Numbered from the stretch's first letter, positions 33,719 to 43,089 are shown. The stretch is 64,000 nt of DNA from Helicobacter_D ganmani (GCF_965138225.1 NZ_CBCSAX010000010.1), one strand, 5' to 3'. Translations and numbers: made by a program. Notes: generated from the letters alone by a model not told the origin.

Positions 33719-36700
33719 ACTCACAGATTCTAAAAAATCGTGAGGTAAATGCGCAAAAGTTGCAGTCATTCCGTCAATCGCTTCCACCGCTCGCACACAA
33801 ATCGTATTATCATAAGTGCGATTATCGCCCATTACACCCACGCTCCGCACATTGAGCAGCACACAAAACGCCTGCCATACTTTATCATAATAGCCTTGTT
33901 TATGTAGCTCGTCTATAAAGATAGAATCCGCCTCACGCAGCAAATCCAAATCCGCCTTATTCACCTCTCCCATAATGCGTATGGCAAGCCCGGGTCCCGG
34001 GAATGGGTGGCGCATTAGCATAGATTCAGGCATTCCTAGCTCTCGCCCTAACGCCCTCACTTCATCTTTAAATAGCTCTCGTAATGGCTCAATCAGCTCA
34101 AACTTCATCCACTCCGGCAGTCCGCCGACATTATGGTGGCTTTTTATCGTCTTAGATGGACCTTTGACGCTCACAGATTCTATCACATCAGGGTAAAGTG
34201 TGCCTTGCGCGAGGAACTTTATCTCGCCTTTTGTATTATGCTTTTTCGCCTCTTTTTCAAAGACTTCAATGAAGGTCTCGCCGATAATTTTACGCTTAAT
34301 CTCGGGGTCAAGCACACCCTTAAGGCGGCTTAAAAATAACTCACTTGCGTCCGCAGTAATCAGTGGCACTTTGAGGTTTTCTTTAAACATTTTCTCCACT
34401 GCCTCTCTCTCACCCTTGCGCAAAAGTCCGGTATCCACAAACACCGGAATCAGATTCTCCCCAATGGCACGATAAAGCAACGCTGCAACGACACTAGAAT
34501 CTACCCCCCCACTCACCGCACACAACACTTTACTCGTTGTCTCTTTGGTGATTTTAAGAGAGTTTGCTACCCCACTTCTGTCATTACCCTCAAGGTAACT
34601 CCCTCGTGTCGCACCTTCACAACTCTTAAAATCCCTCAAAGATACTGCCGAACCTGAATCTGCACTAGATTCTAAATGACTTTGCCCTTTAGTGTCGCTA
34701 GATTCTGTATGTTGAGAATCCACAATTCTAGTATTTTGCAAGTGTGGGTTTGTGGCTTTGCCACTGCACGCAGTATGGCTGTGTAAGTTTTTTGGATTTT
34801 TTGTAAGGTTAGCGGATTTAGCGTCCGTGCCTTGCGAAAAATCCAAAACCTTATCGCATTGCATACCCAAAGACGAATTGCGCTTAAAGCACGAGGTAAG
34901 GTGGTCATTTACAATCCCCACCGCCTGCATAAACGCATATACAATCGTGCTGCCTACGAATTTAAATCCACGCTTTTTTAAATCCTTGCTAATTGTATCG
35001 GATAATGGCGTAGTAGCGGGTAAATCTGCAATACTCTCAAAGGTATTGATAATGGGCTTATGATTGACAAAGCCCCAAATATATTTATCAAAGCTCCCAA
35101 ACTCTCTTTGCACAGCCAAAAATGCCTTAGCATTGATAATCGCTGCTTCTATTTTGGCACGATTCCTAATAATCCCCTCATTGTGCATTAAAGATTCTAT
35201 TTTACTTTCATCATAAGTGATGATTTTATGATAATCAAAGTCATCAAACGCTGCCCTAAAATGCTCACGCTTTTTAAGGATTGTAATCCAAGAAAGTCCC
35301 GCTTGAAAACCCTCTAGCAAAAGGAACTCAAAAAGCTTCTTATCCTCGTGGAGTGGCACACCCCATTCGTTATCGTGATAGTCCTCATAGAGCTTACGCG
35401 CCGCCTCGTCCTTATCGGTAGCCCAAGCGCAACGCACCCTCTCACTCGCTCCCTCAAGCCCCAAAGACTTTTGCAAACTCTCACGCGCAATATTTAGCGG
35501 GATAAGCTCGGGTGAAAATGCACCTGCACTCCCTGCGGGGATAGCCTTTTTCCCTGTTTTTGCAAACCCCAAAGCCTGATAGAATCCTAAAGCCCACTCA
35601 AGACTATTAACCTTTATCACTTCAAATGCACTTAAATATCGCAAAAAAGCCTCTGTTAGCAGTGCTTTACCCACACCTTTTTTAAAGGCACTTGAAGCGA
35701 CAAAAAGCATTGTAATTTCATTTTTTTCTATCTCAATAAAACCTAACCATTCTTCATTTTTTTGCGCTATAAGTAAATTTTTAGAAGCTGAAATACCCTC
35801 CTTGATTTCCTCTCTCATACCCGCAATTTCTTTTTCGCTTAAATCTTTATGGGTAGCCCTTGCACCTTCCTCCCAGATTTTAACAAGTCTCTCTATGGTT
35901 TGTGCTTTGCCGATGTGCTTAAAGGCTTCTTGAATCTGTATAAAACTCATAGGATTTTCACAATGTGCCTTGCTTCCATAAACAATATGGCACAATTTTT
36001 CAATCTCATTTTGTGCAAAATTCCGCATATTCCAAGATGTATTTGCACCACAAATCCCTACTGCAAAGTTTTGCAACATTTGCCCACCACATTCACTATG
36101 CACAACTTCAGGGTGAAACTGCAGGGCATAAATCTTGCGCTTATAATCCGCAATCGCGCAATAATGCGTATTTCCAGACTTTGCAAGCTCTCTAAATCCT
36201 TGCGGGATAGATTCTACCTTGTCCGCGTGGCTCATCCACACGATAGAATCTTGCTTCACGCCTTTAAAAAGTGAGCAAGATTTAAAACCTTGCGTGGCGC
36301 TATTTTCTAATTCTTGCCATACTTTTTTTTCAAGCCTAAAGACAAAATGACTGATTTTTTTGCCCTTATAGGGTTTAGGATATTCCCCCACTTTTTGCAT
36401 TCCAAGTCTTTTTGCTACCTTGATTGAAGCGGTATTATCCTCTTTGATGAGACAATACACTTCCTCTAATCCTAGAGTTTCAAACCCATATTTTACACAC
36501 ATTCTAGCCACTTCGCTTCCATAGCCTTTGCCCCAAAAATCGCGGTGCAAAAGATAGCCGATTTCTACAATTTTTTGAGTTTTGCCCTTTAGACTTATCT
36601 CCGTATGATTTAGCCCCGCATTGCCAATAATTGCGCCGCTTTGCTTCTCTATAATCGCCCAGATTCCAAAGCCATATTGTTGATAATGCGCTAATTGCTT

Positions 36701-37774
36701 ATCCAGCCATTCTTGGCTCTGCTTTTTGCTAAAGCCCTGCCCCCACGCATACATTGTTTCCTTATCGCTCACAATTTTATGCAACGCCGCAAAATCTGCC
36801 TGCGTGTAAGGGCGCAAAAAGACGTGCTCACTCTCGCACACAAAAGCATTTGCCACAGAATCGCTAGTTTCTCTTTCAAGTGCTTTTTTTAATATCGCTT
36901 TGCTCACCTTTAAATGCACGATGGGGAAGTCTCTCCCTGCGGAATCTTTTTCGCTCATTCCTACTTTTTCAAAGCCCAAAGACTTATAAAATGCCAAACC
37001 TTGCGTATTTTGCTCGTTGCAATCTACTAAAATGCAAGGATAGTCTTTCAAATATTGCTCTAATGCTTCTTTGAGCAGTGCTTTGCCTATACCTTTTCTA
37101 AAGACACTTGATGCGACAAAAAGCATTTCAATCTTATTGTTTTCCACACCGATAAAGCCCAAAAAGTCCTTTTTATCTGTCGCAGTGATGATGTTTTGGG
37201 AGCTTTGCAATGCCGCTTTGACTTCTAGCCTAATCTCTGCAATGTGTTGCTTAGTTAAAAAAATATGGCTTGCTTGCACAGAATCTTCCCATAAATCAAG
37301 CAGGGCTGTGAGCATTTGAGGAAACTTGCGATGAGAAAAAATATCAAAAGAGAGCGTCATCGGTGCTTGTATGCTTTGAGAAGCACCTTGAAATGCGAAA
37401 CAAGATGAATCTTTAGAATCTTGAGAGGATTCCATAATCTCTAGCACCGCCTTGCCAAATTCTTGTGCGTCCGCCTTGATGACGCGTCCGCCAAAATGTT
37501 GGGCGATGAGCTGCATACCATAACAGATGCCAAGAATGGGAATCCCAAGCTTGAAAATCGCACTATCGGGCTTGTAAGCGTCTTTTTCATACACGCTTGC
37601 AGGTCCGCCACTTAGGATAATGCCTTTAGGATTTTTGCTCTTAATAGAATCTAGTTTTTCAAAGTAAGGGACAATCTCGGTATAAACGCCATATTCACGC
37701 AGTCGCCTTGCGATGAGCTGTGTGTATTGAGAGCCAAAATCTAGCACTAAAATTTGGACATTGTTTGTTTGCAT
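33632..37774 (-). CDS. guaA: giant GMP synthase with embedded GNAT and 3-methyladenine glycosylase domains
   Basis: GuaA makes GMP from XMP, ATP and glutamine; normal length is about 510-525, here 1380 in one frame. Order: amidotransferase part 1 (1-125, nucleophile C84 in G-I-C-Y-G-M-Q); GNAT domain 1 (about 150-300); RimJ/L-type GNAT 2 (316-482); amidotransferase part 2 (488-593, H554 and E556 in H-P-E); GNAT 3 (609-772); complete Tag glycosylase (779-966, E821, W829, zinc ligands C782, H800, H958, C962); Ser-rich linker (967-1081); ATP-pyrophosphatase (P-loop S-G-G-V-D-S-S at 1088-1094) and dimerisation domain. All GuaA catalytic residues survive, so GMP synthesis is probably intact. I recall a similarly long GuaA annotated in H. 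hepaticus (unchecked). Confidence 0.93.
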   Translation of the reverse strand: MQTNNVQILVLDFGSQYTQLIARRLREYGVYTEIVPYFEKLDSIKSKNPKGIILSGGPASVYEKDAYKPDSAIFKLGIPILGICYGMQLIAQHFGGRVIKADAQEFGKAVLEIMESSQDSKDSSCFAFQGASQSIQAPMTLSFDIFSHRKFPQMLTALLDLWEDSVQASHIFLTKQHIAEIRLEVKAALQSSQNIITATDKKDFLGFIGVENNKIEMLFVASSVFRKGIGKALLKEALEQYLKDYPCILVDCNEQNTQGLAFYKSLGFEKVGMSEKDSAGRDFPIVHLKVSKAILKKALERETSDSVANAFVCESEHVFLRPYTQADFAALHKIVSDKETMYAWGQGFSKKQSQEWLDKQLAHYQQYGFGIWAIIEKQSGAIIGNAGLNHTEISLKGKTQKIVEIGYLLHRDFWGKGYGSEVARMCVKYGFETLGLEEVYCLIKEDNTASIKVAKRLGMQKVGEYPKPYKGKKISHFVFRLEKKVWQELENSATQGFKSCSLFKGVKQDSIVWMSHADKVESIPQGFRELAKSGNTHYCAIADYKRKIYALQFHPEVVHSECGGQMLQNFAVGICGANTSWNMRNFAQNEIEKLCHIVYGSKAHCENPMSFIQIQEAFKHIGKAQTIERLVKIWEEGARATHKDLSEKEIAGMREEIKEGISASKNLLIAQKNEEWLGFIEIEKNEITMLFVASSAFKKGVGKALLTEAFLRYLSAFEVIKVNSLEWALGFYQALGFAKTGKKAIPAGSAGAFSPELIPLNIARESLQKSLGLEGASERVRCAWATDKDEAARKLYEDYHDNEWGVPLHEDKKLFEFLLLEGFQAGLSWITILKKREHFRAAFDDFDYHKIITYDESKIESLMHNEGIIRNRAKIEAAIINAKAFLAVQREFGSFDKYIWGFVNHKPIINTFESIADLPATTPLSDTISKDLKKRGFKFVGSTIVYAFMQAVGIVNDHLTSCFKRNSSLGMQCDKVLDFSQGTDAKSANLTKNPKNLHSHTACSGKATNPHLQNTRIVDSQHTESSDTKGQSHLESSADSGSAVSLRDFKSCEGATRGSYLEGNDRSGVANSLKITKETTSKVLCAVSGGVDSSVVAALLYRAIGENLIPVFVDTGLLRKGEREAVEKMFKENLKVPLITADASELFLSRLKGVLDPEIKRKIIGETFIEVFEKEAKKHNTKGEIKFLAQGTLYPDVIESVSVKGPSKTIKSHHNVGGLPEWMKFELIEPLRELFKDEVRALGRELGMPESMLMRHPFPGPGLAIRIMGEVNKADLDLLREADSIFIDELHKQGYYDKVWQAFCVLLNVRSVGVMGDNRTYDNTICVRAVEAIDGMTATFAHLPHDFLESVSNRIINEVEGINRVVYDITSKPPGTIEWE

Positions 37775-37872
37775 AAAGAATCCTTAAAAGTTATGGAATT
37801 TACATTTGTTAATTTTTAGCGCAATCTTAGCTAAAAGTTGCTTTTTTCAAGATTACAAGAAAGGAGTTTTCC

Positions 37873-39276
37873 CTACAAAAACCAACGCCAATAAAGCATA
37901 CCAAAAATAATAATTAGCACGATTCCAGCCAAACTTAAAAGAATCCCAAACCGAAACATATCCCAAACTTTTACCCCACCCTTGCTAAAAACTATTGCAT
38001 TAGGAGGAGTAGAAATGGGAAACATAAAGGAAAATCCCACACAAATGGTGGCAATGAGCATCACCAAACTTTGCATTTGCAGGTCTAAAAAGTCTTTTGT
38101 GGAAGCAAAAATCGCAGAAAGCAGAATCGCAATCAACGCCGTAGAACTAATAAACATCGTCAAACACAAAACCAACAAACACACGCAGAGCAAAAAAACC
38201 AAAAGAGGTAGAGAGCCAAAATATTCAAAAACAGGTTTGAAAGCATCTCCTAATTGCATTTTTGCAATTGCCATAGCAATACAAAATCCAGCACCAAACA
38301 AAAACATCACTTCAAAGGGAACTGCCTTAGAATCCTCCCAACGCAAACAACCAATTTTTGGAACAAACATCAAAAGCCCAAAACTAAGCAAAAGGATATT
38401 TTCATTAAACCCCAGCCCGCTATAAATTGGCTTAATTGGGGAATTCAATAAAAGCAACAAGAGTAAAACGCCGATTAAAAACATCAACTTTTTATGCTCA
38501 AAAGTTATTTTAATCTCCTCAAATGCGTCAATTTTCAGCTCCTCACTTCCAAGATTCCAAGAAAGAATCTTAATCATCACATAAAGCATACATAAAGTCA
38601 AAGGCAACATCATAAAAATCCAAGTCGCAAACCCAATGCTTTCAAAGTGTATCGTCTCTAAAAAGCCTAAAAAGATAAGATTTGGTGGTGTGCCAATCGG
38701 CGTTGTGATTCCGCTAATACTCGCCCCAAAAGCAACAGCAAGCAAGAATCTGCTTTTTAAAGCCTCATCTTGTGTGATAGAAAAAGCAATGGGGATTAGC
38801 AAAAGTGCCACCGTGGAATTAGACAACACGCTACCAAGTGCTACGCTAGCCACTCCAAGCGCAGTTAAAACTCCTTTGGGAGTTGCAGGAAAATAGCTTA
38901 AAAATTTCTTTGCGATGATTTTATGCAAGCCAATCTTTTCTACACCAATAGCAAGCATAAATCCACCCAAAAACAAGAAAATGATAGGGTTTGCATAGTT
39001 ACTCGTTGCACTTTTTACATCTAAGATTCCAAAAGCCGGAAACAAAATAATGGGCAACAAAGAAACAATGCCTAGAGGCAAAGACTCATTAATCCATAAG
39101 GTAATAAGCAAAAATAAAATCCCAATAAACGCCCCCACCTCAAAAGAAGCTGCAAAGTAATAAATACTCAAAAAACCTGCCAAAAAAGCACAAAAAATCG
39201 CCAAACTCAAGCCCGATAAAACCTGAAAATTCGTTTTAAATCTTAGTTTTTTGTGCAGTCTCACCCTTAATTTCAT
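37873..39276 (-). CDS. SLC13 (DASS) family sodium:dicarboxylate/sulfate symporter
   Basis: A 467-residue polytopic membrane protein with about 11 helices. The two diagnostic loops are present: S-N-S-T-V-A-L-L-L-I-P (about 152-162) with P-I-G-T-P-P-N in the first half, and P-I-S-T-P-P-N-A-I in the second. These form the sodium and carboxylate sites of the divalent anion:sodium symporters. Substrate (succinate, tartrate, sulfate) cannot be decided. It stands alone between guaA and the type I R-M locus. Confidence 0.92.
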   Translation of the reverse strand: MKLRVRLHKKLRFKTNFQVLSGLSLAIFCAFLAGFLSIYYFAASFEVGAFIGILFLLITLWINESLPLGIVSLLPIILFPAFGILDVKSATSNYANPIIFLFLGGFMLAIGVEKIGLHKIIAKKFLSYFPATPKGVLTALGVASVALGSVLSNSTVALLLIPIAFSITQDEALKSRFLLAVAFGASISGITTPIGTPPNLIFLGFLETIHFESIGFATWIFMMLPLTLCMLYVMIKILSWNLGSEELKIDAFEEIKITFEHKKLMFLIGVLLLLLLLNSPIKPIYSGLGFNENILLLSFGLLMFVPKIGCLRWEDSKAVPFEVMFLFGAGFCIAMAIAKMQLGDAFKPVFEYFGSLPLLVFLLCVCLLVLCLTMFISSTALIAILLSAIFASTKDFLDLQMQSLVMLIATICVGFSFMFPISTPPNAIVFSKGGVKVWDMFRFGILLSLAGIVLIIIFGMLYWRWFL

Positions 39277-39322
39277 TGAAAACCTTTTATGTGTCGATTA
39301 GGTAAAATTGTAACATACAATG

Positions 39323-40756
39323 CTAGTTTAATTCTCCCTCCAATTGAGACATCTCCTTTAAAACTAAATTCAAACCTGCACGAATCTCTTTCATTAATTC
39401 TTTTGGGCTTGGTAGATTCTCCAAATCCTCTAAACTCTCATCTTTTAGCCAAAAAATATCTAAATTCATCTTGTTGCGCTTCTTAATCTCCCCAATGTCA
39501 AACGAGCGAAATCGCTCACTCTCCTTGCGATTTTCCATTGCCCCCACACAAAAACTTGCTTCAAACTCCCTTAAATGCTCTGCACTTAAAGGACTTGTTA
39601 CAAGGCTTAAATTCATATTCGTGCGCATATCATACACCCATACTTTTTGTGTGGAATCCTCACTTGTTGCCACTTTGTCAAAAAATAGCACATTTGCTTT
39701 CACCCCTTGCGCGTAAAAAATCCCTGTGGGCAGTCGCAAAATCGTATGCAGATTGAAATCCTCTAAAAGCTTTTTACGCACTTTCTCTCCTGCTCCTGCT
39801 TCAAACAGCACATTATCGGGTAACACGACTGCCGCTTTACCCCCGATTTTTAAAAGATTCATAATGTGTTGCAAGAAATTGAGCTGTTTATTAGAAGTCG
39901 TGGCGAAAAAATCCTCTCTGTTGTATTCGTCCTTTTGGCTTTTCACCTTGCCATTTTCGGCTAAAATCTTAGTCGCCGACTTCTTGCCAAAGGGCGGATT
40001 GGTTAGCACCCTATCAAACCGCCGATTGCCTAACTCACTTAGAGAATCCCCGATTTCTATAATGCCTCCCTCGCCCCCGATTCCGTGCAGATATAGATTC
40101 ATCGCGCACAAAGACGCCACTAAGGGCGTGATGTCCTTGCCACAAAGCCTCTCATTTCGTAAGCATTTGAGCTCCTCTTTGTCTTTCGTCTGTGCTTTCA
40201 TCACCTCATACGCACTTAGCAAAAATCCACCCGTCCCACACGCAGGGTCGCACACCTCCATATTGGGCTTTAGCTCCATTAACCCCACGATAGAATCTAT
40301 CAGCACTCTAGGAGTGAAATACTGCCCCGCTCCCGCCTTTGTCTCTGTGGCGTTTTTGGCAAGTAGTCCCTCATAAATCGCACCTTTGACATCTACATTC
40401 AAGCCTAGCCAAGTCTCACTATCCATAAGCACAAAAAGCTTTTTGAGATTTGCAGGCTCTTTGATTTTGTTTTGCGCATCATTATAGATAAGCCCTATTA
40501 CGCCCTCACTCTTTGCAAGTTGTGCTAACGCGGCATCATACGCACTCTCTAGCTCCAACCCATCTAAGCGTATCAATCTCTCCCATTTGCAGCTTGTAGG
40601 GATTTTGCTACTCTCTCCGATACTCTCCCGCTCACTTTCCATTTTCAAAAACAGCAGATAGCTTAACTGCGCGACATACTCGGTATAACTCACGCCACTA
40701 TCACGCAAAATCGTTGCGAAATTCCACACCTTTGCGACAATCGCCTTTTCACTCAT
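39323..40756 (-). CDS. hsdM: type I restriction-modification DNA methyltransferase HsdM
   Basis: HsdM methylates adenine within the site chosen by HsdS. The 477-residue protein has the N-terminal HsdM helical domain (about 1-130), SAM motif D-P-A-C-G-T-G-G-F-L (about 169-178), and catalytic N-P-P-F in V-L-T-N-P-P-F-G-K (near 247-255). It is the last gene of the locus on the minus strand, 12 bases after mazF, rather than next to hsdS or hsdR. The catalytic motifs are intact. Confidence 0.95.
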   Translation of the reverse strand: MSEKAIVAKVWNFATILRDSGVSYTEYVAQLSYLLFLKMESERESIGESSKIPTSCKWERLIRLDGLELESAYDAALAQLAKSEGVIGLIYNDAQNKIKEPANLKKLFVLMDSETWLGLNVDVKGAIYEGLLAKNATETKAGAGQYFTPRVLIDSIVGLMELKPNMEVCDPACGTGGFLLSAYEVMKAQTKDKEELKCLRNERLCGKDITPLVASLCAMNLYLHGIGGEGGIIEIGDSLSELGNRRFDRVLTNPPFGKKSATKILAENGKVKSQKDEYNREDFFATTSNKQLNFLQHIMNLLKIGGKAAVVLPDNVLFEAGAGEKVRKKLLEDFNLHTILRLPTGIFYAQGVKANVLFFDKVATSEDSTQKVWVYDMRTNMNLSLVTSPLSAEHLREFEASFCVGAMENRKESERFRSFDIGEIKKRNKMNLDIFWLKDESLEDLENLPSPKELMKEIRAGLNLVLKEMSQLEGELN

Positions 40757-40768
40757 TTTTGCCCTTTT

Positions 40769-41104
40769 TTAAATCCCAAGCAACAAAGCAAGATTGCATT
40801 TTACTTGCTCTAGCACTTCCTTTTCACACTGCTTTATAAAGTTCGCTCCCCTCGCCTTAAAATCTACATTTCTTAGCTGGTCGCTTAAAATCACTCCCTC
40901 TTTATCTCCAACCGCACAAGGCACTTCAAAAGGATAGCCTTTTATTTTGCTCGTAAGAGGCACACAAAGGCACAAACCACTTTTTTGATTATATTCCTTT
41001 GGACTTAGGACAAGTGCTGGTCTTTTACCTCTTTGCTCGTGCCCGCTCTGCGGAGTGAAATCAAGCCAAATCAAATCACCACTTTGAGGCACATAGTTTG
41101 CCAT
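40769..41104 (-). CDS. mazF: MazF/PemK-family mRNA interferase toxin
   Basis: MazF cleaves single-stranded mRNA at short sequences and is neutralised by MazE. The 111-residue product closely follows E. coli MazF: Y-V-P-Q-S-G-D-L-I-W-L-D-F, R-G-K-R-P-A-L-V-L-S-P, C-L-C-V-P-L-T-S-K and I-L-S-D-Q. ATG at 41104 is chosen because AAGGA lies six bases upstream; it overlaps the mazE stop (TAATG). The pair is embedded between hsdS and hsdM and may stabilise the locus. Confidence 0.94.
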   Translation of the reverse strand: MANYVPQSGDLIWLDFTPQSGHEQRGKRPALVLSPKEYNQKSGLCLCVPLTSKIKGYPFEVPCAVGDKEGVILSDQLRNVDFKARGANFIKQCEKEVLEQVKCNLALLLGI

Positions 41105-41340
41105 TACCATTCCTTGCCTATTGTGTCGTTTTCCCAAACGCTGTCTATATTCAGATTCCTTTTATTCATCGCTTTGCATATTTGCTTTAAATCCTTTTGT
41201 TTTTCAATAATGAGCCTTTCATCTTGAATACTAAGTTTGAGCTTAGAATCTTGATTGAATCCCAAGTTTTCCAAAAAACTACTAGGAATACGCAAAGCTA
41301 ATGAATTTCCCCATTTATTGAGTTTGACTTCACTTGTCAT
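41104..41340 (-). CDS. mazE: MazE-family antitoxin
   Basis: A 78-residue AbrB/SpoVT-fold antitoxin beginning with K-L-N-K-W-G-N-S-L-A-L-R-I-P and L-G-F-N, the DNA-binding half, and an acidic/Lys-rich tail that would wrap MazF. Overlap TAATG with mazF gives coupled synthesis. An AAGGAGA ribosome site precedes the ATG. It probably represses its own promoter in the 71-base gap after hsdS. Confidence 0.93.
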   Translation of the reverse strand: MTSEVKLNKWGNSLALRIPSSFLENLGFNQDSKLKLSIQDERLIIEKQKDLKQICKAMNKRNLNIDSVWENDTIGKEW

Positions 41341-41411
41341 ACTTTCTCCTTATATCATTGTTGATACAATTATACATTATAATTTCTTAAATGATTCAAG
41401 CTTGTGTTGCT

Positions 41412-42491
41412 TTACACCAGCTCACCCTTAAAGGCTTGGTTTAAAAGTGAGGATTTGAGCCTTTGTAGATTTTCTAGGCTTGCATTCACAAACTGCGCTA
41501 AATTGTCTAAATGAGTGAATTTGGATTCTAAAATTTGCACGATTTGATTTTGGGTTGCAAGGGGTGGGAGAGGGATAGGAAGTTTTGAAAAACTTGCAGC
41601 GGAAATTTCTTTAAAGGTCGTCCCACTTGCAACACTTTCTGCCAATCTTTTAGAATGCAATAAAAAATAATAAATATATTCACTGCTCACATTGCCATTA
41701 GGGATTAAATTCTTAAACCCTTGATTTGTGCATAAAGCATTTGAAGCAATCGCAACATACCCAATCGGCGCTCTTGATGAAAAAAGAATAGAATTTGGGG
41801 GCAAAAGTCTAGCCGATGAGTTTTTTAAACCTTGTTCGCTAAGGTTTCTTTTTCCTTTTGAAATATATTTTTCTTTATAACCCGATAAATCTGCGGGTGT
41901 AATCCAAGCAATTTCTCCATCAAAATTATCTTTGTTGCTTGTGGAGGGAGTGCCACCTGAAATAACCTTGCCTATCTCACCAAGTGTTTTGACTTCCCAA
42001 CCTTGCGGAATTTCTGTTTTTATGAGAGGGTGGAGAGGCTCAAATGGCAAAGTCTCTCCCTCCTCTCCAACAACGCGCTTTTTTAAAGTTTGCACTTTGT
42101 GCGATTGATTTTGAGATTCTGTGAGCTTGCCACTAAAGGCGCAGTGGAGCAAGGAGGATTTAAGGCGCGGAATGTTTGTTTGCACTGCTTTTAGATGATG
42201 CACTGCCTCATCAATATGTGCAAAGGAATTTTCTAGCTTCTCTACGATGAGTTTTTGGGTTGCAAGGGGTGGGAGNGGGATTTTCTCTTTTTTATAATCT
42301 CTAAAATAAATATGTGGAATCGCTGAACCGCTTATGTATTGGTTAAAATTGATTGTATGCAAAAAATGATATAAATATTTTAAATTCAAATTTTTATTTG
42401 CTTGTATGTAAGCCATTGTCCCTATTAAAGATGATTTTTCAGGCAATAGAAAGATTCTGCCTACTCCCGCGCCATCTTTGACGATACCCAA
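41412..42491 (-). CDS. hsdS: type I R-M specificity subunit HsdS, 5'-truncated
   Basis: HsdS chooses the target with two target-recognition domains. The visible protein (359 residues from a TTG at 42491) has the end of TRD1, conserved repeat L-P-P-L-A-T-Q-K-L-I-V-E-K-L, TRD2 starting I-P-Q-G-W-E-V-K-T-L-G-E-I-G, and the second conserved repeat L-P-P-L-A-T-Q-N-Q-I-V. In-frame HsdS-like codons continue upstream to a TGA at 42618-42620, but the usual N-terminal W-K/L-G-E-I start is missing, cut off at the Panacea gene. One undetermined base (N) at 42276 lies in the first repeat. Specificity may be altered or lost. Confidence 0.8.
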   Translation of the reverse strand: MGIVKDGAGVGRIFLLPEKSSLIGTMAYIQANKNLNLKYLYHFLHTINFNQYISGSAIPHIYFRDYKKEKIXLPPLATQKLIVEKLENSFAHIDEAVHHLKAVQTNIPRLKSSLLHCAFSGKLTESQNQSHKVQTLKKRVVGEEGETLPFEPLHPLIKTEIPQGWEVKTLGEIGKVISGGTPSTSNKDNFDGEIAWITPADLSGYKEKYISKGKRNLSEQGLKNSSARLLPPNSILFSSRAPIGYVAIASNALCTNQGFKNLIPNGNVSSEYIYYFLLHSKRLAESVASGTTFKEISAASFSKLPIPLPPLATQNQIVQILESKFTHLDNLAQFVNASLENLQRLKSSLLNQAFKGELV

Positions 42492-42630
42492 ACTTTCATT
42501 TTCTATGGTGTAGAAATCAATAGTTTTTAAAAGTCCTTTCGCCCCATAGATTGGATATTTCCCTGTATTATTTTCAATACTGCTTAAAACAATTTTTAGG
42601 GAGATTGTGGAAGTTATTCAAACAACAACC

Positions 42631-43089
42631 TTATCTTTTTTTATATTGCTGCGCTAGAGTAAGCAAATCCAATATTTCTCCACGCTCACTAACTTTAACT
42701 GGGTATGTGGAATAAACAAGATTAATAAAATCTGTCCAATTTAGTTTATCAGTTAATTTTATAATCATATCCAAAACCTCTTTTTCTTTTTGATTAGGAT
42801 TGGTAAAATTTAAATTTTTTTTCATTGCAACTATATACTTTAAATCTCCATAGTAAGTGGTAACTTCTTTAATTTCAAAGCGTTGCAATGAATCATTAGA
42901 AATAGAATTTTCTATATCATCGACATAAGGTCCATAATGATTAAATTTCCAAACAATATTTGATATTTGTTTGCCATAATTCAATGAATATTTCCAATCT
43001 GCTAAATAAATAAGTTTATTTAATCGTCCTTTAGATAATTGAGTTTTACTATTTTTAACAAAATAAGCAACAATATCTAATATTTCCAT
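42631..43089 (-). CDS. Panacea-domain (DUF4065/SocA-like) antitoxin candidate
   Basis: A 152-residue soluble protein with the Panacea pattern: D-I-V-A-Y-F-V-K-N, L-N-K-L-I-Y-L-A-D-W near 22-31, then W-K-F-N-H-Y-G-P-Y-V-D-D-I-E. Panacea proteins (PanA, SocA) are antitoxins that pair with very diverse toxins, including membrane-acting ones. It overlaps the upstream membrane-protein gene by one base, the standard layout of such pairs. It lies inside the type I R-M locus, just before the truncated hsdS. Confidence 0.8.
   Translation of the reverse strand: MEILDIVAYFVKNSKTQLSKGRLNKLIYLADWKYSLNYGKQISNIVWKFNHYGPYVDDIENSISNDSLQRFEIKEVTTYYGDLKYIVAMKKNLNFTNPNQKEKEVLDMIIKLTDKLNWTDFINLVYSTYPVKVSERGEILDLLTLAQQYKKR

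Noticed and set aside
35849..36274. Plus-strand frames inside guaA
   Set aside because: They are antisense shadows of the GNAT 3 and amidotransferase coding sequence with no start signals.
33632..37774. GuaA insertions as inteins
   Set aside because: Insert boundaries lack intein splice motifs (N-terminal Cys/Ser block, C-terminal His-Asn), and the inserted domains are recognisable GNAT and Tag enzymes.
42276..42276. Stop or frameshift at the N in hsdS
   Set aside because: The N falls in the L-P-P-L-A-T-Q repeat with the frame preserved on both sides; it is just an undetermined base.
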